Origin: an uncultured Oscillospiraceae bacterium
GTDB taxonomy: Bacteria; Bacillota; Clostridia; Oscillospirales; Oscillospiraceae
DNA length: 14,962 bases
NCBI GenBank assembly: GCA_934654755.1
Contig: CAKUGQ010000025.1
Coordinates: 1-14,962 of the forward strand
Direction of reading: 5' to 3'
Below, piece after piece: positions 6,678 through 14,888 of the stretch (its first letter is position 1; every line of letters starts with the position of its first letter). Below the pieces are notes generated by a model. The model did not search any database, had not been told where the DNA came from, and worked only from the letters and a program-made list of their open reading frames with translations. The translations under genes and the position numbers were made by a program.

Positions 6678-8411
6678 ATGCCGTTACCCAATGAGACCTA
6701 CGCTGCCCGGATCCAGCGAAAGCTGATGAAAAAGCAGCATTTGGTCGATGTCGCCGCCGGACGGAAAAAGGCAGATCTGGTGCTCAAGAACTCCACCTAT
6801 GTCAACGTATTCTCGAATGAGCTGTGCAAGGGCGATATTGCCGTCGCCAGAGGGCAGATTGTCGGAATGGGGTGCTATGAGGGTGAAACGGAAATTGACG
6901 TGTCGGGAAAAATCGTCTGCCCCGGTTTTGTTGACGCGCACATTCATCTGGAGTCCTCCCTCGTCTGCCCGACGGAATTTGCACGGGCAGTCATCCCGCA
7001 TGGTACTACGACCGTCATCACCGATCCGCACGAGATCACGAACGTCATGGGAACCGACGGCATCGACTATATGCTTCAGGCCACGGAAGGGCTGCCCATC
7101 GATGTACGATTTATGCTGCCGAGCTGTGTGCCCGCCACTCCCCTGGATGAAGCCGGCGCCGTCCTCGACTACCGCGCCATCGACTCTTTCTATGATCACC
7201 CGCGCGTCAACGGTCTGGCGGAGATGATGAATTTTGTCGGCGTTATCAACGGCGATGCGGACGTCATCAGCAAGATCGTCGCTGCGCAGGCGCACCACAA
7301 AAAGATTGACGGCCACGCCCCCGGCCTCACAGGACAGGATCTGTGCGCCTACATCACGGCGGGCGTCTACTCCGATCACGAGTGCTCCACAATGGAAGAC
7401 GCGATGGCAAAGCTCCGTCTCGGTCAGTTCATCATGATCCGCGACGGCACGGCAGCACATAATCTGGAGGCACTGGTCGATCTGCTGAAGCAGCCGTATT
7501 ACGACCGCTGTATGTTCTGTACGGATGATAAGCACCCCATTGACCTGTTGGAAAAGGGTCACATCGACTACATCATTAAGAAAGCCATTTCCTATGGTGT
7601 CGATCCGATCATTGCCGTCAAGGCCGCCTGTCACAATCCCGCGCGCTATTTCGCGCTCAACAACCGCGGGGCCATTGCACCGGGCTATCTGGCGGATTTT
7701 GCGATTATCGACAGCTTTGAAAACTTCAATGTGGAGCTGGTATTCAAAAAAGGCGTCCTGACCTGCAAAAACAGGCAGGTGCAGCCTTTCGCCGCCCCGC
7801 AGGTGGAAGACTATCTGGTGGATCGCGCCCACAGCACCTTCCACGTAGCGCACCTGTCGGCGCAGGACTTCCATGACGAGCGTCCGCGCGGCGTAATCGG
7901 CCTGGTGCCCGGCGAGATCGTCTCCACGGACAACGGCTATGCCGGTGCGGTGGACATTGAGAAGGATATTCTTAAAATTGCAGTCGTAGAACGTCACAAG
8001 AACACGCACCACATCGGTCAGGGCTATCTTCAGGGCTATGGCCTGAAGACAGGCGCAGTCGCTACCTCCATCTCGCATGACTCGCACAACATCATCGTCG
8101 TCGGAACAAATGAGGAGGACATGGCGTTCGCAGCCAACCGCATTGTGGAGAATCACGGCGGCATCGTCGTTGTGGAAAACGGCAAGGTGCTCGGTGAGGT
8201 CGTTCTGGAAATCGCCGGTCTGATGAGCGACGATAGCCTGATCTCGGTCAACAACAAGCTCGAGACCGCCAAAGAACAGGCGTTCCGGCTGGGCGTCTCG
8301 CGCGGCATCGATCCGTTTATGACGCTTTCATTCATGTCACTGCCGGTCATTCCGACGCTCCGCCTGACGACACGCGGCGTCATCGACGTCATCAAACAGC
8401 AGTACATCTGA
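6678..8411 (+). CDS. ade: Adenine deaminase
   Basis: Converts adenine to hypoxanthine and ammonia in purine salvage; a metal-dependent amidohydrolase acting in the cytoplasm. The 577-residue product is full length for the AdeC family. Metal-binding and family motifs are in order: FVDAHIHLESS (84-94, HxH), GTTTVITDPHEITNVMG (109-125), DGHAPGLTG (211-219), VYSDHECSTMEDA (230-242), FCTDDKHPIDLLEKGHIDY (280-298), and the C-terminal domain with YGLKTGAVATSISHDSHN. The start is the ATG at 6678 behind AAAGGAAG; an upstream TTG at 6648 would read through the ribosome binding site. The gene has its own promoter and a strong terminator, so it is apparently a single-gene unit. Its direction matches its neighbours, but nothing links it functionally to either flanking operon. 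Confidence 0.97.
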   Translation: MPLPNETYAARIQRKLMKKQHLVDVAAGRKKADLVLKNSTYVNVFSNELCKGDIAVARGQIVGMGCYEGETEIDVSGKIVCPGFVDAHIHLESSLVCPTEFARAVIPHGTTTVITDPHEITNVMGTDGIDYMLQATEGLPIDVRFMLPSCVPATPLDEAGAVLDYRAIDSFYDHPRVNGLAEMMNFVGVINGDADVISKIVAAQAHHKKIDGHAPGLTGQDLCAYITAGVYSDHECSTMEDAMAKLRLGQFIMIRDGTAAHNLEALVDLLKQPYYDRCMFCTDDKHPIDLLEKGHIDYIIKKAISYGVDPIIAVKAACHNPARYFALNNRGAIAPGYLADFAIIDSFENFNVELVFKKGVLTCKNRQVQPFAAPQVEDYLVDRAHSTFHVAHLSAQDFHDERPRGVIGLVPGEIVSTDNGYAGAVDIEKDILKIAVVERHKNTHHIGQGYLQGYGLKTGAVATSISHDSHNIIVVGTNEEDMAFAANRIVENHGGIVVVENGKVLGEVVLEIAGLMSDDSLISVNNKLETAKEQAFRLGVSRGIDPFMTLSFMSLPVIPTLRLTTRGVIDVIKQQYI

Positions 8412-8423
8412 TCCGCGGCTCAC

Positions 8424-8452
8424 AGGCGCCCTCCGAGGGGGGCGCCTTTTTC
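8424..8452 (+). terminator. Rho-independent terminator of adenine deaminase
   Basis: AGGCGCCC (8424-8431) pairs with GGGCGCCT (8440-8447), and the stem can extend inward with one G-U pair; it is followed by TTTTTCTC. It starts 12 bases after the stop codon and separates ade from the topoisomerase promoter. Confidence 0.9.
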
Positions 8453-8464
8453 TCGTGCCCGGAA

Positions 8465-8493
8465 TTGACAAAAACGTCCATTTTGGTTATACT
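8465..8493 (+). promoter_or_regulatory. Promoter of the topoisomerase/YitT/lipoprotein operon
   Basis: Perfect TTGACA (8465-8470), a 17-base spacer and TATACT (8488-8493). A second TATACT at 8493-8498 would give a 22-base spacing and is less likely. The start is expected near 8500, with a ~43-base leader that shows no clear structure. Confidence 0.85.
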
Positions 8494-8542
8494 ATACTTT
8501 CAGAACGCAATATCTGGTATTCTGACAATTAGGGTGAGTATT

Positions 8543-10522
8543 ATGGCAAAAAAACAGATCTACGGCAACGACACCATCACCGCTCTGAAGGGCGCCGATC
8601 GTGTGCGCAAACGTCCGGCCGTTATTTTCGGTTCGGACGATCTGGCAGGCTGTGAGCATGCCGCCTTTGAGATTCTCTCCAACGCCATTGACGAGGCACG
8701 TGAGGGACACGGCGACCTGATCATCGTAACACGCTATGAAGATCACAGCATTGAAGTTGAGGACTTCGGTCGCGGCTGCCCCGTGGACTGGAATGAAAAG
8801 GAGCAGCGCTATAACTGGGAGCTGGTCTTCTGCGAGTTGTATGCAGGCGGAAAATACCGAAACAACACCGGCGAGAACTATGAATACTCACTCGGTATGA
8901 ACGGCCTCGGCACCTGCGCTACTCAATATGCCTCGGAATACTTCGACGCGCGGATTTACCGCGACGGCTTCCAATACACGCTCCATTTCGAAAAGGGCAA
9001 CATCGTCGGTAAGCTCGAAAAGGAACCGTCCGACCGGAAGAAAACCGGCTCCTGCTTTCGCTGGCGACCGGATCTGGAGGTTTTTACCGACATTGCCATT
9101 CCGGCGGAATACTTCCTCGACACACTCAAGCGGCAGGCCGTCGCCAACGCGGGTGTGACCTTCCGTTTCCGAAATCAGACCGGCGGAAAGTTTGAAACGA
9201 CGGAGTTTTCCTATCCCAACGGCATTGTCGACTATATCAACGAGCTGACCGAGGGCAACGCTTTTACCATGCCCCAATACTGGGAGGCCGAACGCAAAGG
9301 ACGCGACCGCGAGGACCGGCCGGAATACAAGCTCAAGATTACCGCCGCATGCTGCTTCAGTCGCAGCATGAATCGACTGGAGTACTACCACAACTCCTCC
9401 TGGCTGGAATACGGCGGCGCACCGGATAAGGCCGTGCGCAACGCCTTTGTCTACGCCATCGACGCCTATCTCAAGCAAAACAGCAAATACATGAAGAGCG
9501 AATCAAAGATCACCTTTCAGGATGTTGCCGATTGTCTGGTGCTTGTAACCAACTGCTTCTCAACAATGGCATCCTATGAGAATCAGACAAAAAAATCCAT
9601 CAACAACAGGTTCATTCAGGAGGCAATGACGGAGTTCTTCCGCAATCGGCTTCAGGTTTATTTTATCGAAAACAAGCAGGAGGCGGACAAGATTGCCGAG
9701 CAGGTGCTCGTCAACAAGCGCAGCCGTGAGACAGCCGAGCGCGCACGGCTGACCGTGAAGAAAAAGCTCTCCGGAAATCTGGACATCTCCAACCGCGTAC
9801 AAAAATTCGTCGACTGCCGCAGCCGTGACGCGGACAGGCGCGAGCTTTACATCGTCGAGGGCGACAGTGCCATGGGCGCGGTCAAGCTCTCGCGCGACGC
9901 GGAATTCCAGGGAATTATGCCCGTGCGCGGTAAGATTCTGAACTGCCTCAAGGCGGATTACGGGCGCATCTTCAAAAGCGAGATTATCACGGATCTTTTG
10001 CGTGTCATGGGCTGCGGCGTAGAGGTGCGCGACAAGCACGTCAAGGATCTGGCCGCCTTTGACCTCGGCGCACTGCGCTGGAACAAGATTGTCATCTGCA
10101 CCGATGCCGACTATGACGGTTTCCAGATTCGCACGTTGATTCTGACCATGCTTTACCGGCTTGTGCCCACACTCATCCGGGAGGGCTACGTTTACATTGC
10201 AGAAACGCCGCTGTTTGAGATCACCACGAAGGACAAAACCTGGTTTGCCTACACCGAGCAGGAAAAGGCGCAGATCCTTGCGCAGCTCGAAGGTCAAAGG
10301 TTCGCGGTTGCACGCTCCAAAGGTCTCGGTGAAAACGAGCCGGATATGATGTGGCTGACGACGATGAATCCCGAGACGCGGCGTCTGATCAAGGTCATGC
10401 CCGAGGAGGCGGAGAAAACGTCCTTCTTCTTCGATCTGCTGCTCGGCGACAATCTTAGCGGCCGCAAGGATTATATCGCCGAAAACGGCAGCCAATACCT
10501 TGATCTGGCCGATCTTTCATAA
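8543..10522 (+). CDS. Divergent type IIA DNA topoisomerase, ATPase/TOPRIM (GyrB/ParE-like) subunit
   Basis: A 659-residue B subunit. The GHKL ATPase motifs are EILSNAIDEA (43-52; Glu43, Asn47, Asp50), EDFGRG (73-78) and the lid SLGMNGLG (116-123). The transducer lysine loop reads QTK (348-350). TOPRIM has VEGDSAMG (438-445), CTDADYDGFQIRTLILT (519-535) and SKGLGENEP (592-600). All catalytic acids and the QTK lysine are present, so it should be active. It departs from gyrase and topoisomerase IV at usually fixed places: SGGLHGVG becomes SLGMNGLG, EGDSAGG becomes EGDSAMG, DADVDGxHIR becomes DADYDGFQIR, and TxEGGTHE is replaced by LEYGGAPDK. The start is the ATG at 8543 with AGGGTGAG upstream; a longer frame begins inside the promoter. 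Its A-subunit partner follows after 15 bases. It may be annotated gyrB or parE elsewhere, but I think it is a separate paralogue. Confidence 0.92.
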   Translation: MAKKQIYGNDTITALKGADRVRKRPAVIFGSDDLAGCEHAAFEILSNAIDEAREGHGDLIIVTRYEDHSIEVEDFGRGCPVDWNEKEQRYNWELVFCELYAGGKYRNNTGENYEYSLGMNGLGTCATQYASEYFDARIYRDGFQYTLHFEKGNIVGKLEKEPSDRKKTGSCFRWRPDLEVFTDIAIPAEYFLDTLKRQAVANAGVTFRFRNQTGGKFETTEFSYPNGIVDYINELTEGNAFTMPQYWEAERKGRDREDRPEYKLKITAACCFSRSMNRLEYYHNSSWLEYGGAPDKAVRNAFVYAIDAYLKQNSKYMKSESKITFQDVADCLVLVTNCFSTMASYENQTKKSINNRFIQEAMTEFFRNRLQVYFIENKQEADKIAEQVLVNKRSRETAERARLTVKKKLSGNLDISNRVQKFVDCRSRDADRRELYIVEGDSAMGAVKLSRDAEFQGIMPVRGKILNCLKADYGRIFKSEIITDLLRVMGCGVEVRDKHVKDLAAFDLGALRWNKIVICTDADYDGFQIRTLILTMLYRLVPTLIREGYVYIAETPLFEITTKDKTWFAYTEQEKAQILAQLEGQRFAVARSKGLGENEPDMMWLTTMNPETRRLIKVMPEEAEKTSFFFDLLLGDNLSGRKDYIAENGSQYLDLADLS

Positions 10523-10537
10523 GAGGAGGAGCGAACC

Positions 10538-12778
10538 ATGGCACGGAAAAAGAAGGAACCGGAACAGAAAAAGCTCGCCATTTCCAATGTAGAAGGCCTT
10601 CACGCGGAGGTTATAGAACAATCCATTACCGACACACTGGTCGGAAACTACATGCCTTATGCGATGTCCGTCATCGTTTCGCGCGCCATTCCGGAGATTG
10701 ACGGCTTCAAGCCCTCGCATCGCAAGCTGCTGTACACCATGTATAAAATGGGGCTTCTCAACGGCGCACGGCGCAAATCCGCCGATATTGTCGGTCAGAC
10801 CATGGGACTGAACCCTCACGGCGACGCCGCGATTTATGAGACGATGGTACGTCTGGCACGCGGCAACGAGGCGCTTTTAACGCCTTTTGTCGATTCCAAG
10901 GGCAACTTCGGCAAGGTCTACTCACGAGATATGGCCTATGCCGCTTCGCGTTACACCGAGGCCAGGCTGGAGCCGATCTGTGCGGAAATCTTCCGCGATA
11001 TTGACTCGGAGACCGTTGACTTTGTAGACAACTATTCCAACACGATGAAAGAGCCGGTGCTGCTGCCAACGGCCTACCCGAATGTGCTTGTTTCGGCCAA
11101 TATGGGGATTGCCGTCGGCATGGCCAGTAATATCTGCGGCTTTAATCTGCGCGAGGTGTGTAAGACCGCCGTTGCGTGGATCCGTAACCCGGACTGCGAT
11201 CTGCTTCAGACGCTCCCTGCGCCCGATTTTTCCACCGGCGGCGAGATTCTCTACGACCCGGCACAGATGGAGGAGGTCTACCGCACCGGCCGCGGCGCAG
11301 TCCGTCTGCGCGCCCGTTGGCGCTATATGAAGGAAGGCAATCTCATTGAAATCTATGAGATTCCCTACACGACTACCACCGAGGCAATCATTGACAAGGT
11401 TTCCGAGCTGATTAAAGCAGGCAAAATCCGTGAGATTGCCGATATGCGGGACGAAACTGATCTGTCCGGTCTGAAGCTGACCATCGACCTCAAGCGTGGT
11501 GTCGATCCGGACAAGCTCATGCAGAAGCTCTTCCGTGCCACACCGCTTCAGGACAGCTTTGCCTGCAACTTCAACATTCTGATTGCCGGGATGCCGCGCG
11601 TTCTGGGTGTGCGCGAGATTCTGGAGGAGTGGACGGCATGGCGCACGGAATGCGTGCGCCGTCGCGTGAGTTACCGCAAAGCGCGCAAAGCCGAAAAGCT
11701 GCATCTGCTGCGTGGTCTGAAACGCATCCTGCTTGACATCGATAAGGCCATCGCCATCATTCGCGAAACGGAATCCGACGCGGAAGTCGTGCCGAATTTG
11801 ATGATCGGTTTCGGCATTGACCGTCTCCAGGCCGAATACGTCGCAGAAATCAAGCTGCGCAATATCAACAAGGAATACATTCTTAAGCGCACCGATGAAG
11901 TGGACGCATTGGCTGCGGAAATTGCCGAGCTGGAGGCCGTTCTGGGAAGTAAGGTGCGGCTGCGCGGCATCATCGTCGAGGAGCTGGAGGCCATTGCCGA
12001 AAAATACGGCAAAGAACGCCGAACCGGCATCGTCTACGCCGCCGAGGAGGACACCGCTGAATCGGAGGAGCAGATTGCCGACTACCCCGTGAGCATTTTT
12101 CTCTCACGCGAGGGCTATTTTAAAAAAATCACGCCACAGTCGCTTCGGATGTCCGGTGAACAGAAATATAAGGAAGGCGACAGCCTGCTGCGGAGTGTCG
12201 AAACGTCGAACGCGGCAGAGCTGCTGTTCTTCACCGACCGTTGCCAGGTCTACAAGGCACGCTGCGCTGATTTTGACGACGGAAAGGCCTCCGTCCTCGG
12301 CGACTATCTGCCGAGCAAGCTCGGCTTCGACGAGGGCGAAAGCATCATTGATGTTTGCCTGCCCGGAGATTGGAGCGGTAATATGCTCTTTGTCTTTGAA
12401 AACGGCAAAGCCGCCAAGGTCGCGCTGACAGAGTACCGCACAAAGTCCAATCGCCGCAAGCTCACCGGCGCTTACAGCGACAAAAGCCCGCTGAGAGCAT
12501 TGTTCCTGCTGCATCAGGACGAGCAGCTTGTGCTTTATTCCACCGACGGCCGCGCACTGATCTTCTCAACGGCACAGCTTGCCGCTAAAACCACCCGCGC
12601 CACGCAGGGCGTGGCCGTTCTGTCGCTCAAGCGGAAAGCCGTGCTGCACCGCGCGGCGCTGCTGCGTGACAGCGGCATCGTAAACGAACCGCGCTACCGT
12701 ACTCGTACACTCCCCGCCGCAGGCGCACTTCTCAAGGATGAGGACGCCGAGCAGAAGCAGATTATGATGGAGATTTAA
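10538..12778 (+). CDS. Divergent type IIA DNA topoisomerase, GyrA/ParC-like subunit
   Basis: DNA-cleaving partner of the preceding subunit, 746 residues. The winged-helix region has DGFKPSHRKLLYTM (55-68) and NPHGDAAIYETMVRLA (92-107). The catalytic pair is Arg138-Tyr139 in SRYTEARL, reached through GNFGKVYSRDMAYAAS, about two residues longer than GNFGSIDGDSAAAM of Escherichia coli GyrA. The DNA-bending isoleucine region GIAVGMASN (190-198) is kept, but the usual IPPHNL after it reads ICGFNL. The C-terminal ~230 residues look like beta-pinwheel blades (SIFLSREGYFKKIT, NMLFVFENGKAAKVAL, LVLYSTDGRALIFS), without the GyrA-box QRRGGRG. That absence favours a relaxing or decatenating enzyme over a supercoiling gyrase. 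GAGGAGGAG precedes the ATG. The gene is followed after four bases by the YitT gene. Confidence 0.92.
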   Translation: MARKKKEPEQKKLAISNVEGLHAEVIEQSITDTLVGNYMPYAMSVIVSRAIPEIDGFKPSHRKLLYTMYKMGLLNGARRKSADIVGQTMGLNPHGDAAIYETMVRLARGNEALLTPFVDSKGNFGKVYSRDMAYAASRYTEARLEPICAEIFRDIDSETVDFVDNYSNTMKEPVLLPTAYPNVLVSANMGIAVGMASNICGFNLREVCKTAVAWIRNPDCDLLQTLPAPDFSTGGEILYDPAQMEEVYRTGRGAVRLRARWRYMKEGNLIEIYEIPYTTTTEAIIDKVSELIKAGKIREIADMRDETDLSGLKLTIDLKRGVDPDKLMQKLFRATPLQDSFACNFNILIAGMPRVLGVREILEEWTAWRTECVRRRVSYRKARKAEKLHLLRGLKRILLDIDKAIAIIRETESDAEVVPNLMIGFGIDRLQAEYVAEIKLRNINKEYILKRTDEVDALAAEIAELEAVLGSKVRLRGIIVEELEAIAEKYGKERRTGIVYAAEEDTAESEEQIADYPVSIFLSREGYFKKITPQSLRMSGEQKYKEGDSLLRSVETSNAAELLFFTDRCQVYKARCADFDDGKASVLGDYLPSKLGFDEGESIIDVCLPGDWSGNMLFVFENGKAAKVALTEYRTKSNRRKLTGAYSDKSPLRALFLLHQDEQLVLYSTDGRALIFSTAQLAAKTTRATQGVAVLSLKRKAVLHRAALLRDSGIVNEPRYRTRTLPAAGALLKDEDAEQKQIMMEI

Positions 12779-12782
12779 CGCC

Positions 12783-13658
12783 GTGAAAACAAACCTGAAA
12801 CAAACACTTCGCAGTGCCGCAATGATTATTGTCGGCAGCGCCGTATTTGCGCTGGGCTTCGATTTGTTCCTTGAACCAGGCGGAATCAACAGCGGCGGCG
12901 TATCCGGTATAGCCATGCTGATCGTCTACGGGCTGAAGCCGAAGCATCTCACCGTGGGCATTCTCAGTGCTTTAATGAATATTCCGCTATTCTTCTGCGG
13001 CTACCGCAAAATCGGAAAGGGCTTTTTCTTCGGCTCTCTTCTGGGAATGCTCGCCTCATCGCTTTTCTTTGATCTTTTTGCGGCCATTCTCCCTGTGCCG
13101 CAGGTTGAGCCGCTCGTTGCCTGCATCTTCGGCGGCGCGGCCGTCGGATTGGGACTGGCACTGGTATTTCTCGGTGGAGCCTCCACCGGCGGAATCGATA
13201 TTGTGGCGCGCCTCATTAAGCTGCGCCTGCGCAGCTTCCCCATCGGTAAAATCATTCTTGCTTTCGATCTGTGTACCGCAATCGTCACCGGAGTCGTCTA
13301 CGGGCAGGTGCAGAATACGCTCTACAGTGCACTGGCGCTGTTTCTGTCCTCCGTTGTTCTGGATAAAGTGATTTACTCGATGGATTATGCCAAGGTCGCG
13401 CTGATCATTTCGGACCGTTATGACGAAATTGCCCGCGAGATCGACAAAACACTCGACCGCGGCGTAACGCTTTTACAGGGGCAGGGACAGTATAAGCGCA
13501 GTGATAAGTACGTCCTGCTCAGCGCCGTGCGCAAGGGTCAGCTCGGCGAGCTGAAGAGTCTGGTTTACGGAATCGACCCGAATGCATTCGTCATTTTGCA
13601 GGATGCCGTTCAGGTGCTCGGCGACGGATTTAAGCGCTACGATCGCTTTGAGCTATGA
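12783..13658 (+). CDS. YitT-family membrane protein with C-terminal DUF2179 domain
   Basis: A 291-residue membrane protein with five or six predicted membrane segments in the first ~195 residues. The conserved family stretches FLEPGGINSGGVSGIA (29-44) and LVFLGGASTGGIDIVARLI (127-145) are both present. A cytoplasmic DUF2179 domain (about 220-275) carries RGVTLLQGQGQY and VILQDAV. YitT proteins are widespread in Firmicutes with no settled function; a transport role is often suggested. The start is a GTG at 12783, four bases after the topoisomerase stop, with GGAGA nine bases upstream; coupling to topoisomerase translation is likely. No promoter is visible between them, so it appears to be part of the topoisomerase operon. 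The family call is firm; the role is unknown. Confidence 0.93.
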   Translation: MKTNLKQTLRSAAMIIVGSAVFALGFDLFLEPGGINSGGVSGIAMLIVYGLKPKHLTVGILSALMNIPLFFCGYRKIGKGFFFGSLLGMLASSLFFDLFAAILPVPQVEPLVACIFGGAAVGLGLALVFLGGASTGGIDIVARLIKLRLRSFPIGKIILAFDLCTAIVTGVVYGQVQNTLYSALALFLSSVVLDKVIYSMDYAKVALIISDRYDEIAREIDKTLDRGVTLLQGQGQYKRSDKYVLLSAVRKGQLGELKSLVYGIDPNAFVILQDAVQVLGDGFKRYDRFEL

Positions 13659-13686
13659 AAAAAGCCCCGTAAGGAGGGACTACACC

Positions 13687-14808
13687 ATGAAAAAGCGACT
13701 GCTCTGCCTTCTGCTGTGCGCAGCAGCAATCTTTACGAGCGCCTGCACGTTTTTTTCGGGAGAATACCGCTCTGTGAAGGAACATGAAGAGCAAAGTCAG
13801 CCCTCCTCCACAGCGCCGAGCGAGAACGAGGGTCCTGCCGTCGTTCATAACCGCAATGAGCTGCGCGGGGAGATGCTGCGCTTTGTGCGCGACTGGCGCG
13901 AAGTGGGAACCATCCTGACGCAAGACTATCTCAGTGACCTTTCTGAGGATCTGCCCGATGCGCTGCATTATATCACCGAGGAGGATCCCATCGGCTCCTT
14001 TGCCGTCGACTATGCCGACGCCGAGCTTCTGGAGAGCGGCGTGATCTCTCTGCGGATCGTGTTCCGCCGTTCCGCCGCGGAGATCGATGCCATTGTCACC
14101 GTGGACGGAATCGACGATGCCTACGACATGATCTACGGTATGCTGGAAAACTGCAGGACCTCTCTGACGCTTCGGATTCGCGATTATGAAGAAACGGATT
14201 TTCTGCAAAGCATCCGCAGCTACAGCCTGCTGCATCTGACAACCGTTGCGGCCGTACCGCAGGTTTCGGCGCAGCTCTATCCCAAAAGCGGACGGACGCG
14301 TATTCTGGAGCTGCACTTCGTCTTCCCGGAGTCCCGCGATACACTGCTTCTGAAAGCGGAATCCGTAGCGACGATTCTGAATTCCGCACGCAGCTTTGTC
14401 TCCGGCGGCAGCAATGATACGCGTCGTCTGGAGTTGATTTATCGCTTTCTGAAAAATCGATTCCAATACACGCCCGTTTCCGAAGAACCGGCCACCCCGG
14501 CCTACTCGCTGCTCTGTGAAGGAAAGCTCCACAGTCTGTCGCTGGCTGCGGTGTGCCGCTTTGAAGGTGCGATGTCCAATCTTTCCTGCGAGCTCATAGA
14601 GGGGACGAAAAACGGCGAACCGTACTTCTGGAACACCATCCTGATCACCCAGGGGGGCGAATCCGTAACGTACCACGTTGACCTGATGCGGGATTTGCTT
14701 GACGATCTGGATACACCCGCTCTCCGCACGGATGCGGAGCTGCTTGCCGAGGGCTACGATTGGCCCGGAGCGCCGCAACCAACGCCGGAACCGACGGAAG
14801 AAAGCTGA
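13687..14808 (+). CDS. Lipoprotein with a probable catalytically dead transglutaminase-like domain
   Basis: A 373-residue exported lipoprotein. MKKR plus a hydrophobic stretch ends in FTSAC, with Cys20 as the likely lipid-bearing residue; a Ser/Glu/Pro-rich linker (about 30-52) follows. Residues 60-240 show no family I recognise. From about 245 to 335 the pattern matches the bacterial transglutaminase-like fold: IYRFLKNRFQYT (251-262), AYSLLCEGKLHSLSLA (272-287), EPYFWN (311-316), TYHVDLM (328-334). In active members the corresponding positions read GxxVCxGxA, HAWN and YHVD. Here the nucleophile position is Ser283 and the His position Tyr313, while Asp332 is kept, so I infer a binding or scaffold role. 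The tail is Pro/Glu/Thr-rich. The ATG at 13687 has AAGGAGG nine bases upstream; an upstream frame inside yitT is rejected. It is the last gene of the topoisomerase/YitT run, with no clear terminator after it. Confidence 0.82.
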   Translation: MKKRLLCLLLCAAAIFTSACTFFSGEYRSVKEHEEQSQPSSTAPSENEGPAVVHNRNELRGEMLRFVRDWREVGTILTQDYLSDLSEDLPDALHYITEEDPIGSFAVDYADAELLESGVISLRIVFRRSAAEIDAIVTVDGIDDAYDMIYGMLENCRTSLTLRIRDYEETDFLQSIRSYSLLHLTTVAAVPQVSAQLYPKSGRTRILELHFVFPESRDTLLLKAESVATILNSARSFVSGGSNDTRRLELIYRFLKNRFQYTPVSEEPATPAYSLLCEGKLHSLSLAAVCRFEGAMSNLSCELIEGTKNGEPYFWNTILITQGGESVTYHVDLMRDLLDDLDTPALRTDAELLAEGYDWPGAPQPTPEPTEES

Positions 14809-14826
14809 AAAAAGCGAATTTCCTAC

Positions 14827-14855
14827 TTGACAAATCCGATTCATGCCGCTATAAT
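14827..14855 (+). promoter_or_regulatory. Consensus promoter of tRNA-Gly
   Basis: Perfect TTGACA (14827-14832), a 17-base spacer and perfect TATAAT (14850-14855). Transcription should start near 14862, about 27 bases before the mature tRNA, giving a short leader for RNase P to remove. A perfect match to both boxes is usual for strong stable-RNA promoters. Confidence 0.92.
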
Positions 14856-14888
14856 AATCTTCGCAGTTCAGCCGAGCGGCATGGACAT

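Noticed and set aside
6684..8156. 490-codon open frame on the minus strand opposite adenine deaminase
   Set aside because: It lies wholly antisense to an unmistakable ade gene, has no recognisable motifs, and long antisense frames are expected in G/C-biased coding DNA.
12140..12190. GyrA-box in the topoisomerase A subunit
   Set aside because: The corresponding stretch reads LRMSGEQKYKEGDS, which lacks the QRRGGRG pattern, so I do not call the enzyme a gyrase on this basis.
13630..14844. 404-codon minus-strand open frame opposite the lipoprotein
   Set aside because: The plus strand shows a signal peptide, lipobox, strong ribosome binding site and domain pattern; the minus frame has composition typical of an antisense shadow.
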